Source: Streptomyces rhizoryzae
Lineage (GTDB): Bacteria > Actinomycetota > Actinomycetes > Streptomycetales > Streptomycetaceae
DNA: 64,000 bases
Direction of reading: 5' to 3'
Assembly: GCF_023155275.1 (NCBI RefSeq)
Contig: NZ_JALMUV010000002.1
Span: 273,348 to 337,347 of the forward strand
Shown one piece after another: positions 45,698 to 54,329 of this stretch (within the stretch, counting starts at the first letter, position 1; each line of letters begins with the position of its first letter). Position numbers and translations under genes: made by a program. The notes under the pieces are model-generated. The model was given only the letters and a program-made list of their open reading frames with translations. It was not told the origin of the DNA and ran no database searches.

Positions 45698-46495
45698 GTG
45701 CCGCTCCTCCCCGGAGCCGAGCCGTTCCGCCGTGACGGCGGAGACGTCGGCGTCCTCGTCTGCCACGGCTTCACCGGCTCCCCCCAGTCCGTCCGCCCCT
45801 GGGCGGAGTACCTCGCCGACCGCGGGCTGAGCGTCACCGTCCCGCTGCTGCCCGGCCACGGCACCCGGTGGCAGGACATGCAGCTCACCACCTGGCAGGA
45901 CTGGTACGCCGAGGTCGACCGGGAGCTGCGCGCGCTGGCCGGGCGCTGCGACCGGGTCGTCGTCTGCGGGCTGTCCATGGGCGGCGCGCTGGCGCTGCGG
46001 CTGGCCGCCCGGCACGGCGACGCGATCAGCGGCGTGGCCGTGGTCAATCCGGGCAACAAGGTCCACGACGCGGCGGCGCCGCTGCTGCCGGTGCTGCGCC
46101 ACCTCGTCCGCACCACCAAGGGCATCGCCAGCGACATCGCCCGGCCCGGCGGCGCGGAGGTCGGCTACGACCGGGTGCCGCTGCACGCCGCGCACTCGCT
46201 GCGGCGCTTCTTCCAGCTGGTGGACGGCGAACTCCCGCGCGTGACCCAGCCGCTGCTGGTGATGACCAGCCCGCAGGACCACGTCGTGCCGCCCGCCGAC
46301 TCCGAGCGGATCCTCGCCCGGGTCTCCTCCACCGACGTCCGGCAGGTCCTGCTGGAGCGCAGCTACCACGTCGCCACGCTCGACCACGACGCGGAGCGGA
46401 TCTTCGAGGAGACGCACGCCTTCGTCACCCGGCTGACCGGCGGCGCCCGGCCGGAGGCGGTCCAGGAGGGGACGGCGGCCCGTGGCGGAGCGTAG
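45698..46495 (+). CDS. Alpha/beta hydrolase (carboxylesterase/monoacylglycerol lipase-like)
   Basis: About 265 aa. Oxyanion segment GVLVCHGFTGSP (about 18-29), nucleophile elbow VVCGLSMGGALALRL (about 86-100), acid TSPQDHVVPP (Asp about 193) and catalytic His in ERSYHVATLDHD. Resembles Est30/Ytp A-type bacterial carboxylesterases. Start GTG 45698 with GGAG upstream. Its stop overlaps the next gene by 14 nt. Acts on short acyl esters or monoacylglycerols (family inference). Confidence 0.88.
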   Translation: MPLLPGAEPFRRDGGDVGVLVCHGFTGSPQSVRPWAEYLADRGLSVTVPLLPGHGTRWQDMQLTTWQDWYAEVDRELRALAGRCDRVVVCGLSMGGALALRLAARHGDAISGVAVVNPGNKVHDAAAPLLPVLRHLVRTTKGIASDIARPGGAEVGYDRVPLHAAHSLRRFFQLVDGELPRVTQPLLVMTSPQDHVVPPADSERILARVSSTDVRQVLLERSYHVATLDHDAERIFEETHAFVTRLTGGARPEAVQEGTAARGGA

Positions 46496-47051
46496 CCCCC
46501 GCGATCCCCGGGACCCGCTCGACGAGGAAGCCGCGTGGGCCGAGATCGTCGCGGGCTACGGCGACCGGCCGGAGTTCCCCGCGGACGGCCGGCCGGAGCG
46601 GCCCCCGGAGCGGCCCGACCGGCCCGCGGACGCGGACACCCCGGAGGCCGCGGACAGCCCCGGGGCGCTCCCGGCCGGCGGGGTGCCCGGCGACGGCACC
46701 CCGTCCCGCCCCGGCAGCTTCGTGGTCTTCGCCCCCGGCGTGGGACCGCGCGACTGGACGCCCGACGAGCCGTCCGACGACGACTTCGACGAGACCGACG
46801 AGGGCCACTTCACCCCGCCCGAACCGCCGCCGCTGCCGCGCGCCGACACCACCACGAAGTTCGCCTGGATCGCGGCGCTCGGCGGCCCGCTGCTGCTGAT
46901 CGGCGCGGTCGTCCTCCAGCAGCCGGTCACCTGGTGGATGGCGGTGCTGGGCATCGGCGGCTTCCTGGGCGGACTGGCCACCCTCTTCGCCCGGATGGGC
47001 AACGACCGCGAGGACGACGACGACCTGCCGGGCGGCGGCGCGGTGGTCTGA
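46482..47051 (+). CDS. Acidic membrane protein of unknown function
   Basis: About 189 aa. A hydrophilic Pro/Glu/Asp-rich N-terminal part of about 120 residues (contains FVVFAPGVGPRDWTPDEPSDDDFDETDEGHFTPPEPPPLPRADTTTKFAWI, read in parts), then two membrane segments (WIAALGGPLLLIGAVVLQ and WWMAVLGIGGFLGGLATLF) and an Asp-rich tail. Commonly found next to the hydrolase in Streptomyces. GTG 46482 follows GGAGGGGACGG; the 14-nt overlap suggests co-translation. Function unknown. Confidence 0.8.
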   Translation: MAERSPRDPRDPLDEEAAWAEIVAGYGDRPEFPADGRPERPPERPDRPADADTPEAADSPGALPAGGVPGDGTPSRPGSFVVFAPGVGPRDWTPDEPSDDDFDETDEGHFTPPEPPPLPRADTTTKFAWIAALGGPLLLIGAVVLQQPVTWWMAVLGIGGFLGGLATLFARMGNDREDDDDLPGGGAVV

Positions 47052-47087
47052 CCCCCGGCGGCCGCGCCCGGCCGGCGGCCGGGTCAG
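47048..47087. terminator. Inverted repeat pairing the stop codons of two convergent genes
   Basis: CTGACCC (47048-47054) pairs with GGGTCAG (47081-47087); the 26-nt centre is itself GC-rich and self-complementary. Both stop codons lie in the stem. Likely bidirectional terminator. Confidence 0.5.
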
Positions 47088-47923
47088 CCGCCGGCCGGCA
47101 CCCGCAGCGCGGCCAGGACGGGCAGGTGGTCGGAGGCGGCCAGCAGATCGGCGTCCCGCAGCCCGGGCAGCCCGCGCGGCACCCCGCAGCCGAGGAACTC
47201 CACGCCGGAGGTGGCGAACACCGCGTCGATCCGCTGGTGCGGCGCGTGCGGTGTGGAGGTGAACTCCCCGCCCCACGGGGCGGCCGCCCAGCCGTCCGTG
47301 AGCGCCGCCGCGATCCGCCGGAAACTCCGCCCGTCCGGGCGGTCGTTGAGGTCCCCGGCCACCACCGCGTGCGGTGCGTCCAGCCCGGCGACCCGCTCCA
47401 GCAACAGCCCGGCCTGGCCGTACCGCTCCCGCTCGGCCAGGCTCAGGTGGCAGCTGACCACGCCGAGCCGGGCCCCGGCGATCCGGACCACCGCGGTGGC
47501 CAGACCGCGCCGGTGCAGCCCCGGGGTGCGGGGCAGCAGGACGTCCTCGGTGCGCTCGACGTGGGCCCGCAGGGTGGCCAGGATCATCGGGCCGGTGGTG
47601 GTGGCGCCGCCGGTGACGTGCACCAGGCCGGCGGCGCGGGCGAGCCGTTCGGCGGCCTTGCGCCAGCGGACGAAGCGCGGCGCCTCCTGGACCAGCACCA
47701 GGTCGGGGGCGCAGGCCCGGATGACCCGGGCCAGCGCCGCCCGGTCGTCGCGCAGCGAGCGGATGTTGTAGCTGAGCACCCGGACGACCGCGGAACCGTC
47801 CGGCTCCGTCGCGGACAGCGGGAGTCCGCCGGCGGCGGGCAGGGGCGCCAGCGGGGCGCCCCCGGGGCCCGGAGCGGGCACCGCCGTGCCGGACGCGGGC
47901 CGTCCGGAATGCTCGGCCGCCAC
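47084..47923 (-). CDS. Endonuclease/exonuclease/phosphatase family protein
   Basis: About 279 aa. EEP fold motifs: VRVLSYNIRSLRDD (Asn), LVLVQEAP (Glu, metal), GVVSCHLSL (His), VVAGDLNDRPDG (Asp-x-Asn) and AASDHLPVLA (Asp-His). The N-terminal roughly 40 residues are Pro/Gly/Ala-rich without a clear signal peptide. GTG 47923 lies 4 nt after the glucokinase stop. Could hydrolyse DNA, sphingomyelin-like lipids or phosphoesters; substrate not predictable. Confidence 0.85.
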   Translation of the reverse strand: MAAEHSGRPASGTAVPAPGPGGAPLAPLPAAGGLPLSATEPDGSAVVRVLSYNIRSLRDDRAALARVIRACAPDLVLVQEAPRFVRWRKAAERLARAAGLVHVTGGATTTGPMILATLRAHVERTEDVLLPRTPGLHRRGLATAVVRIAGARLGVVSCHLSLAERERYGQAGLLLERVAGLDAPHAVVAGDLNDRPDGRSFRRIAAALTDGWAAAPWGGEFTSTPHAPHQRIDAVFATSGVEFLGCGVPRGLPGLRDADLLAASDHLPVLAALRVPAGG

Positions 47924-47927
47924 CGGG

Positions 47928-48869
47928 TCAGCCCTGGCGCGCCAGGTCGGCCGCGCCGACCAGACCGGCCTTGCCGCCGAGCTGGGCGGCGAGCACCTGG
48001 GCGTGCGGCCGCCACTGGCTGCCGACCAGCCAGCGCCGGAACGACTTGCGGATCGGGTCCAGGACCAGCTCGCCCTCGTCCGAGACGCCGCCGCCGACGA
48101 TGAAGGCGGAGGGGTCGAAGAGCGAGGCCAGGTCGGCGAGGCCGGCGCCGGCCCAGCGGGCCAGTTCGCGGAAGGAGTCGACGGCGACCGGGTCGCCCTG
48201 GCGGGCGGCCTCGCTGATGTGCTTGCCCTGGATGCCCTCGGGCGTGCCGTCGCCCAGCGACAGCAGCACCTCGGCGTGCTCGGGGGTGGCGAAGGCGCGC
48301 TGCCGGGCGTACCGCAGCAGGGCGCGGCCGGAGGCGTACTGCTCCCAGCAGCCCTGGCTGCCGCAGCCGCACAGCAGGCCGTCCGGGACGACCCGGATGT
48401 GGCCGAACTCCGCGGCGACGCCGAAGCGGCCGCGGCGGAGCTTGTTGCCGATGATGATGCCGCCGCCCAGGCCGGTGCCCAGGGTGATGCAGATGACGTC
48501 GCTGTGGCCCTGGCCGGCGCCGAAGCGGTACTCGCCCCAGGCCGCGGCGTTGGCGTCGTTCTCGACCACGACGGGGAGGCCGACGCGCTGCTCGACCTTG
48601 TCCTTGAGCGGCTCGTGGCGCCAGTCGATGTTCGGGGCGAAGAGGACCGTGGCCCGCTTCTCGTCCACGTAGCCGGCGGCGCCGATGCCGACGGCCTCGA
48701 CCCGGTGGCCGGCGCCCACGGTGCGGACGGCGTCCGCGATGGCCTCGGTCAGCGCGTCGGTGGCCTGCGGGGTCGCCACCTTGCACGTCTCAAGGATCGA
48801 ACCCTCTTCGTCGACCACGCCGGCCGCGATCTTCGTGCCGCCGATGTCGACGCCGATGGTGAGTCCCAT
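47928..48869 (-). CDS. glkA: ROK-family glucokinase
   Basis: About 313 aa. ATP-dependent glucose phosphorylation; in Streptomyces GlkA is also needed for carbon catabolite repression. ATP-binding IGVDIGGTKIAAGVVDEEG (residues 5-23), VENDANAAAWGEYRFGAG (catalytic Asp), TLGTGLGGGIIIGNKLRRG, EFGHIRV, and the zinc-binding CGCGSQGCWEQYASG of ROK proteins. ATG 48869 with GAGGGA upstream. Lies 60 nt downstream of the DUF5304-like gene. Confidence 0.96.
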   Translation of the reverse strand: MGLTIGVDIGGTKIAAGVVDEEGSILETCKVATPQATDALTEAIADAVRTVGAGHRVEAVGIGAAGYVDEKRATVLFAPNIDWRHEPLKDKVEQRVGLPVVVENDANAAAWGEYRFGAGQGHSDVICITLGTGLGGGIIIGNKLRRGRFGVAAEFGHIRVVPDGLLCGCGSQGCWEQYASGRALLRYARQRAFATPEHAEVLLSLGDGTPEGIQGKHISEAARQGDPVAVDSFRELARWAGAGLADLASLFDPSAFIVGGGVSDEGELVLDPIRKSFRRWLVGSQWRPHAQVLAAQLGGKAGLVGAADLARQG

Positions 48870-48929
48870 GTGTCCCTCAGTTTCGCTCGAACCCCGCCGG
48901 GTCCCACCGTACCGGAGGCGGACGGAGCG

Positions 48930-49403
48930 TCAGTCGAGGTCGATCCGCTCGGTGCCGGCCGGGCCGTCGTCGCGCGGGTCGGCGGCGCGGTCGGCGGCGC
49001 GGTCGGCCGGGTCCTCGCCGCGGGTCCAGCGGCGTTCGCTGCCCTCGACCGCCGAGCGGTAGGCGGCGAGGAGTTCGGAGCCGGCTGCGGCGAGGTGGTC
49101 GAAGACGTCGGGGTTGCGCTCGATGACCGGCTCGACGGCGGCCTTGGCCTGGCGCAGCAGCTGGCCGACGGCGCTGCTCGCGGCGATCCCGCCCAGCGCG
49201 CCGGGCAGCTGGATGGCGGCGAGCTTGTCGGTCACCGCCTCGGCGAGCCGGCGCAGCTCCTCGGCGGCGCTGCCCGGCTGGGGGCCGTACTCGGCCCGGC
49301 GGCGGGCCTGCTCCGCGGCGAGGTCCTCGGCACAGGCCCTCTCCCAGGCGTCGGCATCCGGCTCGGCGCGGTGGTCGGCGGGGCGCTCGGTGGCATCACT
49401 CAT
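48930..49403 (-). CDS. DUF5304-like protein
   Basis: About 157 aa, cytosolic, helical and acidic. Segment DAWERACAEDLAAEQARRRAEYGPQPGSAAEELRRLAEAVTDKLAAIQ is followed by an Ala-rich helical pair and a charged C-terminus with the repeated ADRAAD motif. Function unknown. ATG 49403; upstream (49404-49539) holds direct and inverted TTACG/ACGTC repeats. It sits before glkA in actinomycetes and may be co-transcribed with it. Confidence 0.75.
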   Translation of the reverse strand: MSDATERPADHRAEPDADAWERACAEDLAAEQARRRAEYGPQPGSAAEELRRLAEAVTDKLAAIQLPGALGGIAASSAVGQLLRQAKAAVEPVIERNPDVFDHLAAAGSELLAAYRSAVEGSERRWTRGEDPADRAADRAADPRDDGPAGTERIDLD

Positions 49404-49496
49404 GGCGGACTCCGTGACTCCTGGCGGACGGTACGGACCGGACGGCTGCCGTGCGGTGCCGTGCGGCGGCGCGAGCGCGGCACCGGTACGGCGGTG

Positions 49497-49518
49497 ACGT
49501 CTTACGCCTTACGACGTT
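49497..49518. repeat. ACGTC/TTACG dyad and direct repeats upstream of the DUF5304-glkA unit
   Basis: The sequence contains TTACG in two direct copies and ACGT at both ends (ACGTCTTACGCCTTACGACG, followed by TT), about 100 nt before the DUF5304 start. Possible operator. Confidence 0.35.
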
Positions 49519-49539
49519 ACCCGAACGGGGGTGCCCGCT

Positions 49540-50754
49540 TCAGGCGCCCGGCGCGCTCCGCGGCCAGAGCGCCGGGTCCGGGGTGAAGCGGATCTCCAGG
49601 ACGCCCTCGCGCAGTGCGGCGCCGGAGACGGTGCAGCGGCGCAGCGCCGAGGGCAGGGTGCGGATCCGCCGGAAGCGGCCGACGGTCACCACGAGCTCGT
49701 CGCCGCGGCGGACCAGGCCGAGGCCCTCCCGCCGGGCGCCGGGCAGCGGCACCCGCCACAGCAGGATGCCGTCCGAGGCCAGCCGGTCCTCGACGGTCCA
49801 GGGGTCGGCGGGGGCGGCGGGCGGGGCCGGCGGGGCGAGCCCGCCGCCCGCGCCGTCGAGCAGCGCGGCCAGCTCGCCGACGCCCTGCGGGTCGCGGCCC
49901 AGGTGCGGGACCTCGTGCACCGGGACGTCGCGGAACTCCTCGCGCAGCGCCTTCAGGGCGGTCTGCTGGCTGTCGGACAGGCCGGCCAGGAACGGGTCCG
50001 CGGAGCTGGTCGGCAGCAGCCGGTTGACCAGGACGGTGTCGATGCGGCGGCCGTGCAGGGCGAGTCCGGCGCGGAGCGTGCGCAGGGTGGCGGTGGCGAC
50101 CGGGCCGGCGTCGGTGACCAGCCGTACGGAGGTGCCGGGGGCGTCGACCAGCCGCTGGACGGCGGCGAGTTCGCCCTCCCAGCGCTCGGCGGCCTCGTAG
50201 AGCTTCTGGGCCGGCATGGGGACGCCGGCGAGCTGGGCGAGGACCGGGCGCAGGGCGCGGGCGGCCTGGCGCTCGGGCGGCAGCAGGCGGCGGAGGTAGC
50301 GGCGGACCTGGGCGGGCAGGGCCAGCAGCCGGATCGTTTCGGCGGCCGGCGGCGCGTCGACGACCAGCAGGTCCCAGTCGCCGGAGTCGTGCGCGGCGCG
50401 CAGGGCGTGCAGCAGGGCGAAGGACTCCGAGCCGGGGAGCTCGGTCAGCTCGTCCTCGTCGAGAGGGGCCGCGCCGAGCAGGTCCAGGGCGGCGCCGGCC
50501 CGCTCCTGGAAGGCCAGGAACTCCTGGCGGAAGCGGCCGGCGGGGTCGATCCGGCGCGCGTACAGGCCGGGGGCCGCGGCTATCGGGGTGGCGTCGGCGA
50601 CGCCCGGGCGGACGCCGAGGACCGCCTCGGGGGCGCTGCTCCGGGTGGCGAGCAGCAGGGTCCGCGCGCCCTGCCGGGCACCGGCCAGGGCGGTCGCCGC
50701 GGCGAGCGTGGTACGGCCCGCGCCGCCGGGGCCGGTGACGAGGACGGTGCGCAC
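49540..50754 (-). CDS. ArsA/GET3-like ATPase with altered Walker A
   Basis: About 404 aa. Resembles the ArsA/Get3 family: VLVTGPGGAGRTTLAAATALAGARQG (5-30), switch-like LLVVDAPPAAETIRLLALP, VTDAGPVATATLRTLRAGL, and a C-terminal hsp20-like beta domain (DELVVTVGRFRRIRTLP) as in ArsA_HSP20 proteins. The deviant P-loop GKGGVGKT has become GPGGAGRT, so both usual lysines are replaced. It starts at GTG 50754, 2 nt after the SRPBCC stop. Function unknown; paired with the SRPBCC gene. Confidence 0.82.
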   Translation of the reverse strand: MRTVLVTGPGGAGRTTLAAATALAGARQGARTLLLATRSSAPEAVLGVRPGVADATPIAAAPGLYARRIDPAGRFRQEFLAFQERAGAALDLLGAAPLDEDELTELPGSESFALLHALRAAHDSGDWDLLVVDAPPAAETIRLLALPAQVRRYLRRLLPPERQAARALRPVLAQLAGVPMPAQKLYEAAERWEGELAAVQRLVDAPGTSVRLVTDAGPVATATLRTLRAGLALHGRRIDTVLVNRLLPTSSADPFLAGLSDSQQTALKALREEFRDVPVHEVPHLGRDPQGVGELAALLDGAGGGLAPPAPPAAPADPWTVEDRLASDGILLWRVPLPGARREGLGLVRRGDELVVTVGRFRRIRTLPSALRRCTVSGAALREGVLEIRFTPDPALWPRSAPGA

Positions 50755-50756
50755 GC

Positions 50757-51239
50757 TCAGTGCTTCTCGGCCTCGTCGGCGGACGCGGACGCGGCCGCGG
50801 GGCCGCCCTCGACGCGCTTCTTCAGGCCGGCCAGCGCCCGGTCGATGATGACCTTCTCGGCCTTGCGCTTGATCATCCCGAGCATCGGGATCTTGACGTC
50901 GACGGTGAGCTGGTAGGTGACCTCGGTGCGGGTGCCGCCGTCGAGGGCGGCCAGGCGGTAGGAGCCGTCGAGCACCCGCAGCATCTGCGACTTCACCAGC
51001 GACCAGCTGACCTCGTTGCCGCCGGCCCAGGTGTAGGCGAGGGTGTGGTCGTCCTTGATGGCGCCGGCGTCCAGCACCAGGCGGACCTTCTCCGCGCGGC
51101 CCTGGTCGTCGGTGGCCAGGATCTCGGCCTCCTTGACCTCCCCGGTCCACTCCGGATAGCGGGCGAAGTCGGCGATCACTGCCATCACCTCGGCCGGTGC
51201 CGCCTCGATCGTGATGTTCGAGCTGGTGTGTTCGGCCAT
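50757..51239 (-). CDS. SRPBCC-family (polyketide cyclase/START-like) protein
   Basis: About 160 aa. Begins with SSNITIEAAPAEVMAVIADFARYPEWTGEVKEAEIL, the CoxG/polyketide-cyclase-type helix-grip entry. Middle strands VSWSLVKSQMLRVLDGSYRLAALDGGTRTEVTYQLTVDVKIP and the long C-terminal helix GMIKRKAEKVIIDRALAGLKKRVE close the hydrophobic pocket. ATG 51239. Tightly followed by the ArsA-like gene; the pair resembles M. tuberculosis Rv2185c-Rv2184c (from memory). It may bind a lipid or polyprenyl ligand. Confidence 0.85.
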   Translation of the reverse strand: MAEHTSSNITIEAAPAEVMAVIADFARYPEWTGEVKEAEILATDDQGRAEKVRLVLDAGAIKDDHTLAYTWAGGNEVSWSLVKSQMLRVLDGSYRLAALDGGTRTEVTYQLTVDVKIPMLGMIKRKAEKVIIDRALAGLKKRVEGGPAAASASADEAEKH

Positions 51240-51415
51240 CGCCGTGACTCCTCCATACCGATGCGTGCCGGTCCGCCCGGACCGGCACTCCGCGGTGTTC
51301 CTCCGCGCCCTGCCGCGTGCTTCCGCGGGCTTCTGTTTTCACGTGCCTTTTGCTGCTGAAGGCTACCGCGCGGCGGAACGCGCGCGGACACCAGCGGGCC
51401 CCGCCACGACGGGCC

Positions 51416-52192
51416 TCACCACTCCAGCACGTAGGGCCGCCCGGTCGCGTTGAAGTGCCCGACATTGACGCATTCCGTACCGCCGATCCGGGCCCGGCGG
51501 ACCAGCGGCTGGTGGACGTGGCCGAAGAGGGCGAAGCGGGGGCGGGTGCGTCGGATGGCGGCGAGCAGGGCCCGGCTGCCGCGTTCGAAGCGCCGGGCGA
51601 CGGTGTCGTAGCACAGCTCGGGCACGTCCGGCGGGATGTGGGTGCACAGCACGTCCACCTCGCCGACCGCCTCGACCTTGGCGGCGTACTCCTCGTCGCC
51701 GATCTCGTAGGGCGTCTTCATCGGCGTGGTCAGCCCGCCGCCGACGAAGCCGAAGACCCGGCCGCCGATCTCCACCCGCTCGCCGTCGAGGACGGTGGTG
51801 CCGGGACCGGCGTACTCCGGCCACAGGCGCGGCATGTCGACGTTGCCGTAGGTGGCGTAGGTGGGGGTGGGGAAGGCGGCGAAGAGGTCGGCGTACTGGC
51901 GGCGGACGGCGGACTCGATGACCGCCTCCCGGCTCGCACCGCTCGCGTCCAGCTCGGCCCAGAGCCGGCGGCCCAGCGTCCGGGCCTCGTCGAAGCGGCG
52001 GGCGGTGCGCAGGGCGACCAGGGTGTCGGCGTTGGCGACGCCGAAGAGCTCGGGGAAGATGCCGCGCGAATGGTCCGCGTAGTCGAGGAAGAGGACGAGG
52101 TCGCCGAGGCAGACCAGGGCGTCGGCCCCGTCTCCGGCCGCCGCCAGGTCCCGGCTGTTCCCATGGACATCACTGACCACATGCACGCGCAT
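51416..52192 (-). CDS. Metallophosphoesterase
   Basis: About 258 aa. Calcineurin-like motifs: VVSDVHGNSRDL (Asp-x-His), LVCLGDLVLFLDY (Asp), ATYGNVDMPR (Asn), VLCTHIPPD (His) and ALFGHVHQPLVRR (His-x-His). It may hydrolyse nucleotide or phosphodiester substrates. ATG 52192 with a -10 element TAGGGT 6 nt upstream, so probably leaderless. Divergent from the acyl-CoA ligase. Confidence 0.9.
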   Translation of the reverse strand: MRVHVVSDVHGNSRDLAAAGDGADALVCLGDLVLFLDYADHSRGIFPELFGVANADTLVALRTARRFDEARTLGRRLWAELDASGASREAVIESAVRRQYADLFAAFPTPTYATYGNVDMPRLWPEYAGPGTTVLDGERVEIGGRVFGFVGGGLTTPMKTPYEIGDEEYAAKVEAVGEVDVLCTHIPPDVPELCYDTVARRFERGSRALLAAIRRTRPRFALFGHVHQPLVRRARIGGTECVNVGHFNATGRPYVLEW

Positions 52193-52198
52193 GGCGCC

Positions 52199-52204
52199 AC
52201 CCTA
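52199..52204 (-). promoter_or_regulatory. -10 element of the metallophosphoesterase gene
   Basis: TAGGGT on the minus strand, exactly 6 nt before ATG 52192, with no ribosome binding site. Confidence 0.5.
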
Positions 52205-52463
52205 GATCGCTCCGCGCGGCCCCGGGAGGGCGAGGGCGGACCTTTGGTTACTTTCGGGTCACCACGGCGCTGGACTAGTCTGCGCGTGCGTCCCCATGAC
52301 GTGTCCGCTGCATGTGACGCATCGAACATCTGGCCGTGACCCCCTATCCCAAAAGCAATACCGATGGGTAACGTCCGGGCCGTCCACTCCCCCCGCATGA
52401 TCATGGACCGCAGCCGGTGCGCACACAGCGTCGTGGTGCCGGCGCTTTCGAGGAGCAGCAGTC

Positions 52464-54260
52464 TTGCGCGAGTTCAGCCTTCCGGCCCTGTACGAGGTCC
52501 CCGCGGACGGCAATCTGACGGACCTGATCCGCCGCAACGCCGCGCAGTACCCCGATGTCGCGGTCCTGGGGCGGAAGGTCGACGGCGCCTGGCAGGACGT
52601 CACCGCCGCCGCCTTCCTCGCCGAGGTCCGGGCCGCCGCCAAGGGCCTGATGGCCTCGGGCGTCCGGCCCGGCGACCGGGTCGGCCTGATGTCGCGCACC
52701 CGTTACGAGTGGACCCTGCTGGACTTCGCCATCTGGAGCGCCGGCGCCATCACCGTCCCGGTCTACGAGACCAGCTCCGCCGAGCAGATCCAGTGGATCC
52801 TCGGCGACTCCGGCGCGGTGGCCTGCCTGGTGGAGACCCCCGACCACGAGGCGACCGTGGAATCGGTCCGCGACCGGCTGCCGCAGCTGGCGAACATCTG
52901 GCAGATCGAACGGGACGCCCTCGCCCGGCTGCGGGCCGCCGGCGACGGCATCACCGACGAGGAGGTCGACGCGCGCAGCGCACTGGCCGACGCGGACTCC
53001 CCCGCCACCATCGTCTACACCTCCGGCACCACCGGCCGCCCCAAGGGCTGCGTGCTCAGCCACCGCAGCTTCTTCGCCGAGTGCGGCAACGTCGTCGAGC
53101 GGCTGCGCCCCCTCTTCCGCACCGGCCACTCCTCGGTGCTGCTCTTCCTCCCGGTCGCGCACGTCTTCGGGCGGCTGGTCGAGGTCGCCTCGCTGATGGC
53201 GCCGATCAAGCTGGGCCACGCGCCGGACATCAAGAACCTCACCGACGACCTGGCCTCCTTCCGGCCGACGATGATCCTGGGCGTCCCCCGGGTCTTCGAG
53301 AAGGTCTACAACTCCGCGCGGGCCAAGGCGCAGGCCGACGGCAAGGGCAAGATCTTCGACAAGGCGGCGGACACCGCGATCGCCTACAGCCGGGCGCTGG
53401 ACACCCCCGGCGGGCCGTCCTTCGGCCTGAAGGTGAAGTACAAGGTCTTCGACCGGCTGGTCTACGGCAAGCTGCGGGCGGTGCTCGGCGGCCGGGCCAC
53501 CCACGCCATCTCCGGCGGCGCCCCGCTCGGCGAGCGGCTGGGCCACTTCTACCGCGGCATCGGCTTCACCGCCCTGGAGGGCTACGGCCTGACCGAGTCC
53601 TGCGCGGCCACCGCGTTCAATCCCTGGGACCGGCAGAAGATCGGCACGGTCGGCCAGCCGCTGCCCGGCTCGGTGGTCCGGATCGCCGACGACGGCGAGG
53701 TGCTGCTGCACGGCGAGCACCTCTTCACCGAGTACTGGAACAACCCGACGGCCACCGCCGAGGCACTGTCGGACGGCTGGTTCCACACCGGCGACCTCGG
53801 CACCCTCGACGAGGACGGCTACCTCGCCATCACCGGCCGCAAGAAGGAAATACTCGTCACCGCCGGCGGCAAGAACGTCGCCCCGGCCGTCATCGAGGAC
53901 CGGATCCGCGCCCACGCACTGATCGCCGAGTGCATGGTGGTCGGCGACGGCCGCCCGTTCATCGGCGCGCTGATCACCCTGGACGAGGAGTTCCTGCCCC
54001 GTTGGGCCGAGGAGCACGGCCACCCCGCCGGGACCACGCCCGCCCAGCTCGCCCAGGACCCCGAGCTGCTGGCCGCCGTCCAGCGCGCGGTGGACGACGG
54101 CAACGCGGCGGTCTCCAAGGCCGAGTCGGTGCGCAAGTTCCGCATCCTGCCGACCCAGTTCACCGAGGAATCCGGCCACGTCACGCCGTCCCTGAAACTG
54201 AAGCGGAACGTCGTCGCCAAGGACTTCGCGGAGGAGATCGAGGCGCTCTACCGGGGGTGA
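52464..54260 (+). CDS. Long-chain fatty-acid-CoA ligase (FadD15-like)
   Basis: About 598 aa AMP-binding enzyme. A3/P-loop-like TIVYTSGTTGRPKGCVLSH (about 175-194), motifs FLPVAHVFGRLVE, ISGGAPLGERLGHFYRGIGFTALEGYGLTES (A5), DGWFHTGDLGTLDEDGYLAITGRKKEILVTAGGKNVAP (A7-A8) and the catalytic lysine in TPSLKLKRNVV. Starts at TTG 52464, with GAGGAG 9 nt upstream; no ATG/GTG fits the conserved N-terminus. Next to the PimB-like gene in the manner of fadD15-pimB in mycobacteria. Confidence 0.93.
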   Translation: MREFSLPALYEVPADGNLTDLIRRNAAQYPDVAVLGRKVDGAWQDVTAAAFLAEVRAAAKGLMASGVRPGDRVGLMSRTRYEWTLLDFAIWSAGAITVPVYETSSAEQIQWILGDSGAVACLVETPDHEATVESVRDRLPQLANIWQIERDALARLRAAGDGITDEEVDARSALADADSPATIVYTSGTTGRPKGCVLSHRSFFAECGNVVERLRPLFRTGHSSVLLFLPVAHVFGRLVEVASLMAPIKLGHAPDIKNLTDDLASFRPTMILGVPRVFEKVYNSARAKAQADGKGKIFDKAADTAIAYSRALDTPGGPSFGLKVKYKVFDRLVYGKLRAVLGGRATHAISGGAPLGERLGHFYRGIGFTALEGYGLTESCAATAFNPWDRQKIGTVGQPLPGSVVRIADDGEVLLHGEHLFTEYWNNPTATAEALSDGWFHTGDLGTLDEDGYLAITGRKKEILVTAGGKNVAPAVIEDRIRAHALIAECMVVGDGRPFIGALITLDEEFLPRWAEEHGHPAGTTPAQLAQDPELLAAVQRAVDDGNAAVSKAESVRKFRILPTQFTEESGHVTPSLKLKRNVVAKDFAEEIEALYRG

Positions 54261-54329
54261 GGGCCGCCCACCGGAAGCGGACGCGGGGGCCGGCACCGGC
54301 GGCCGGCGCGCCCTACGCCGCCGCGTGGC

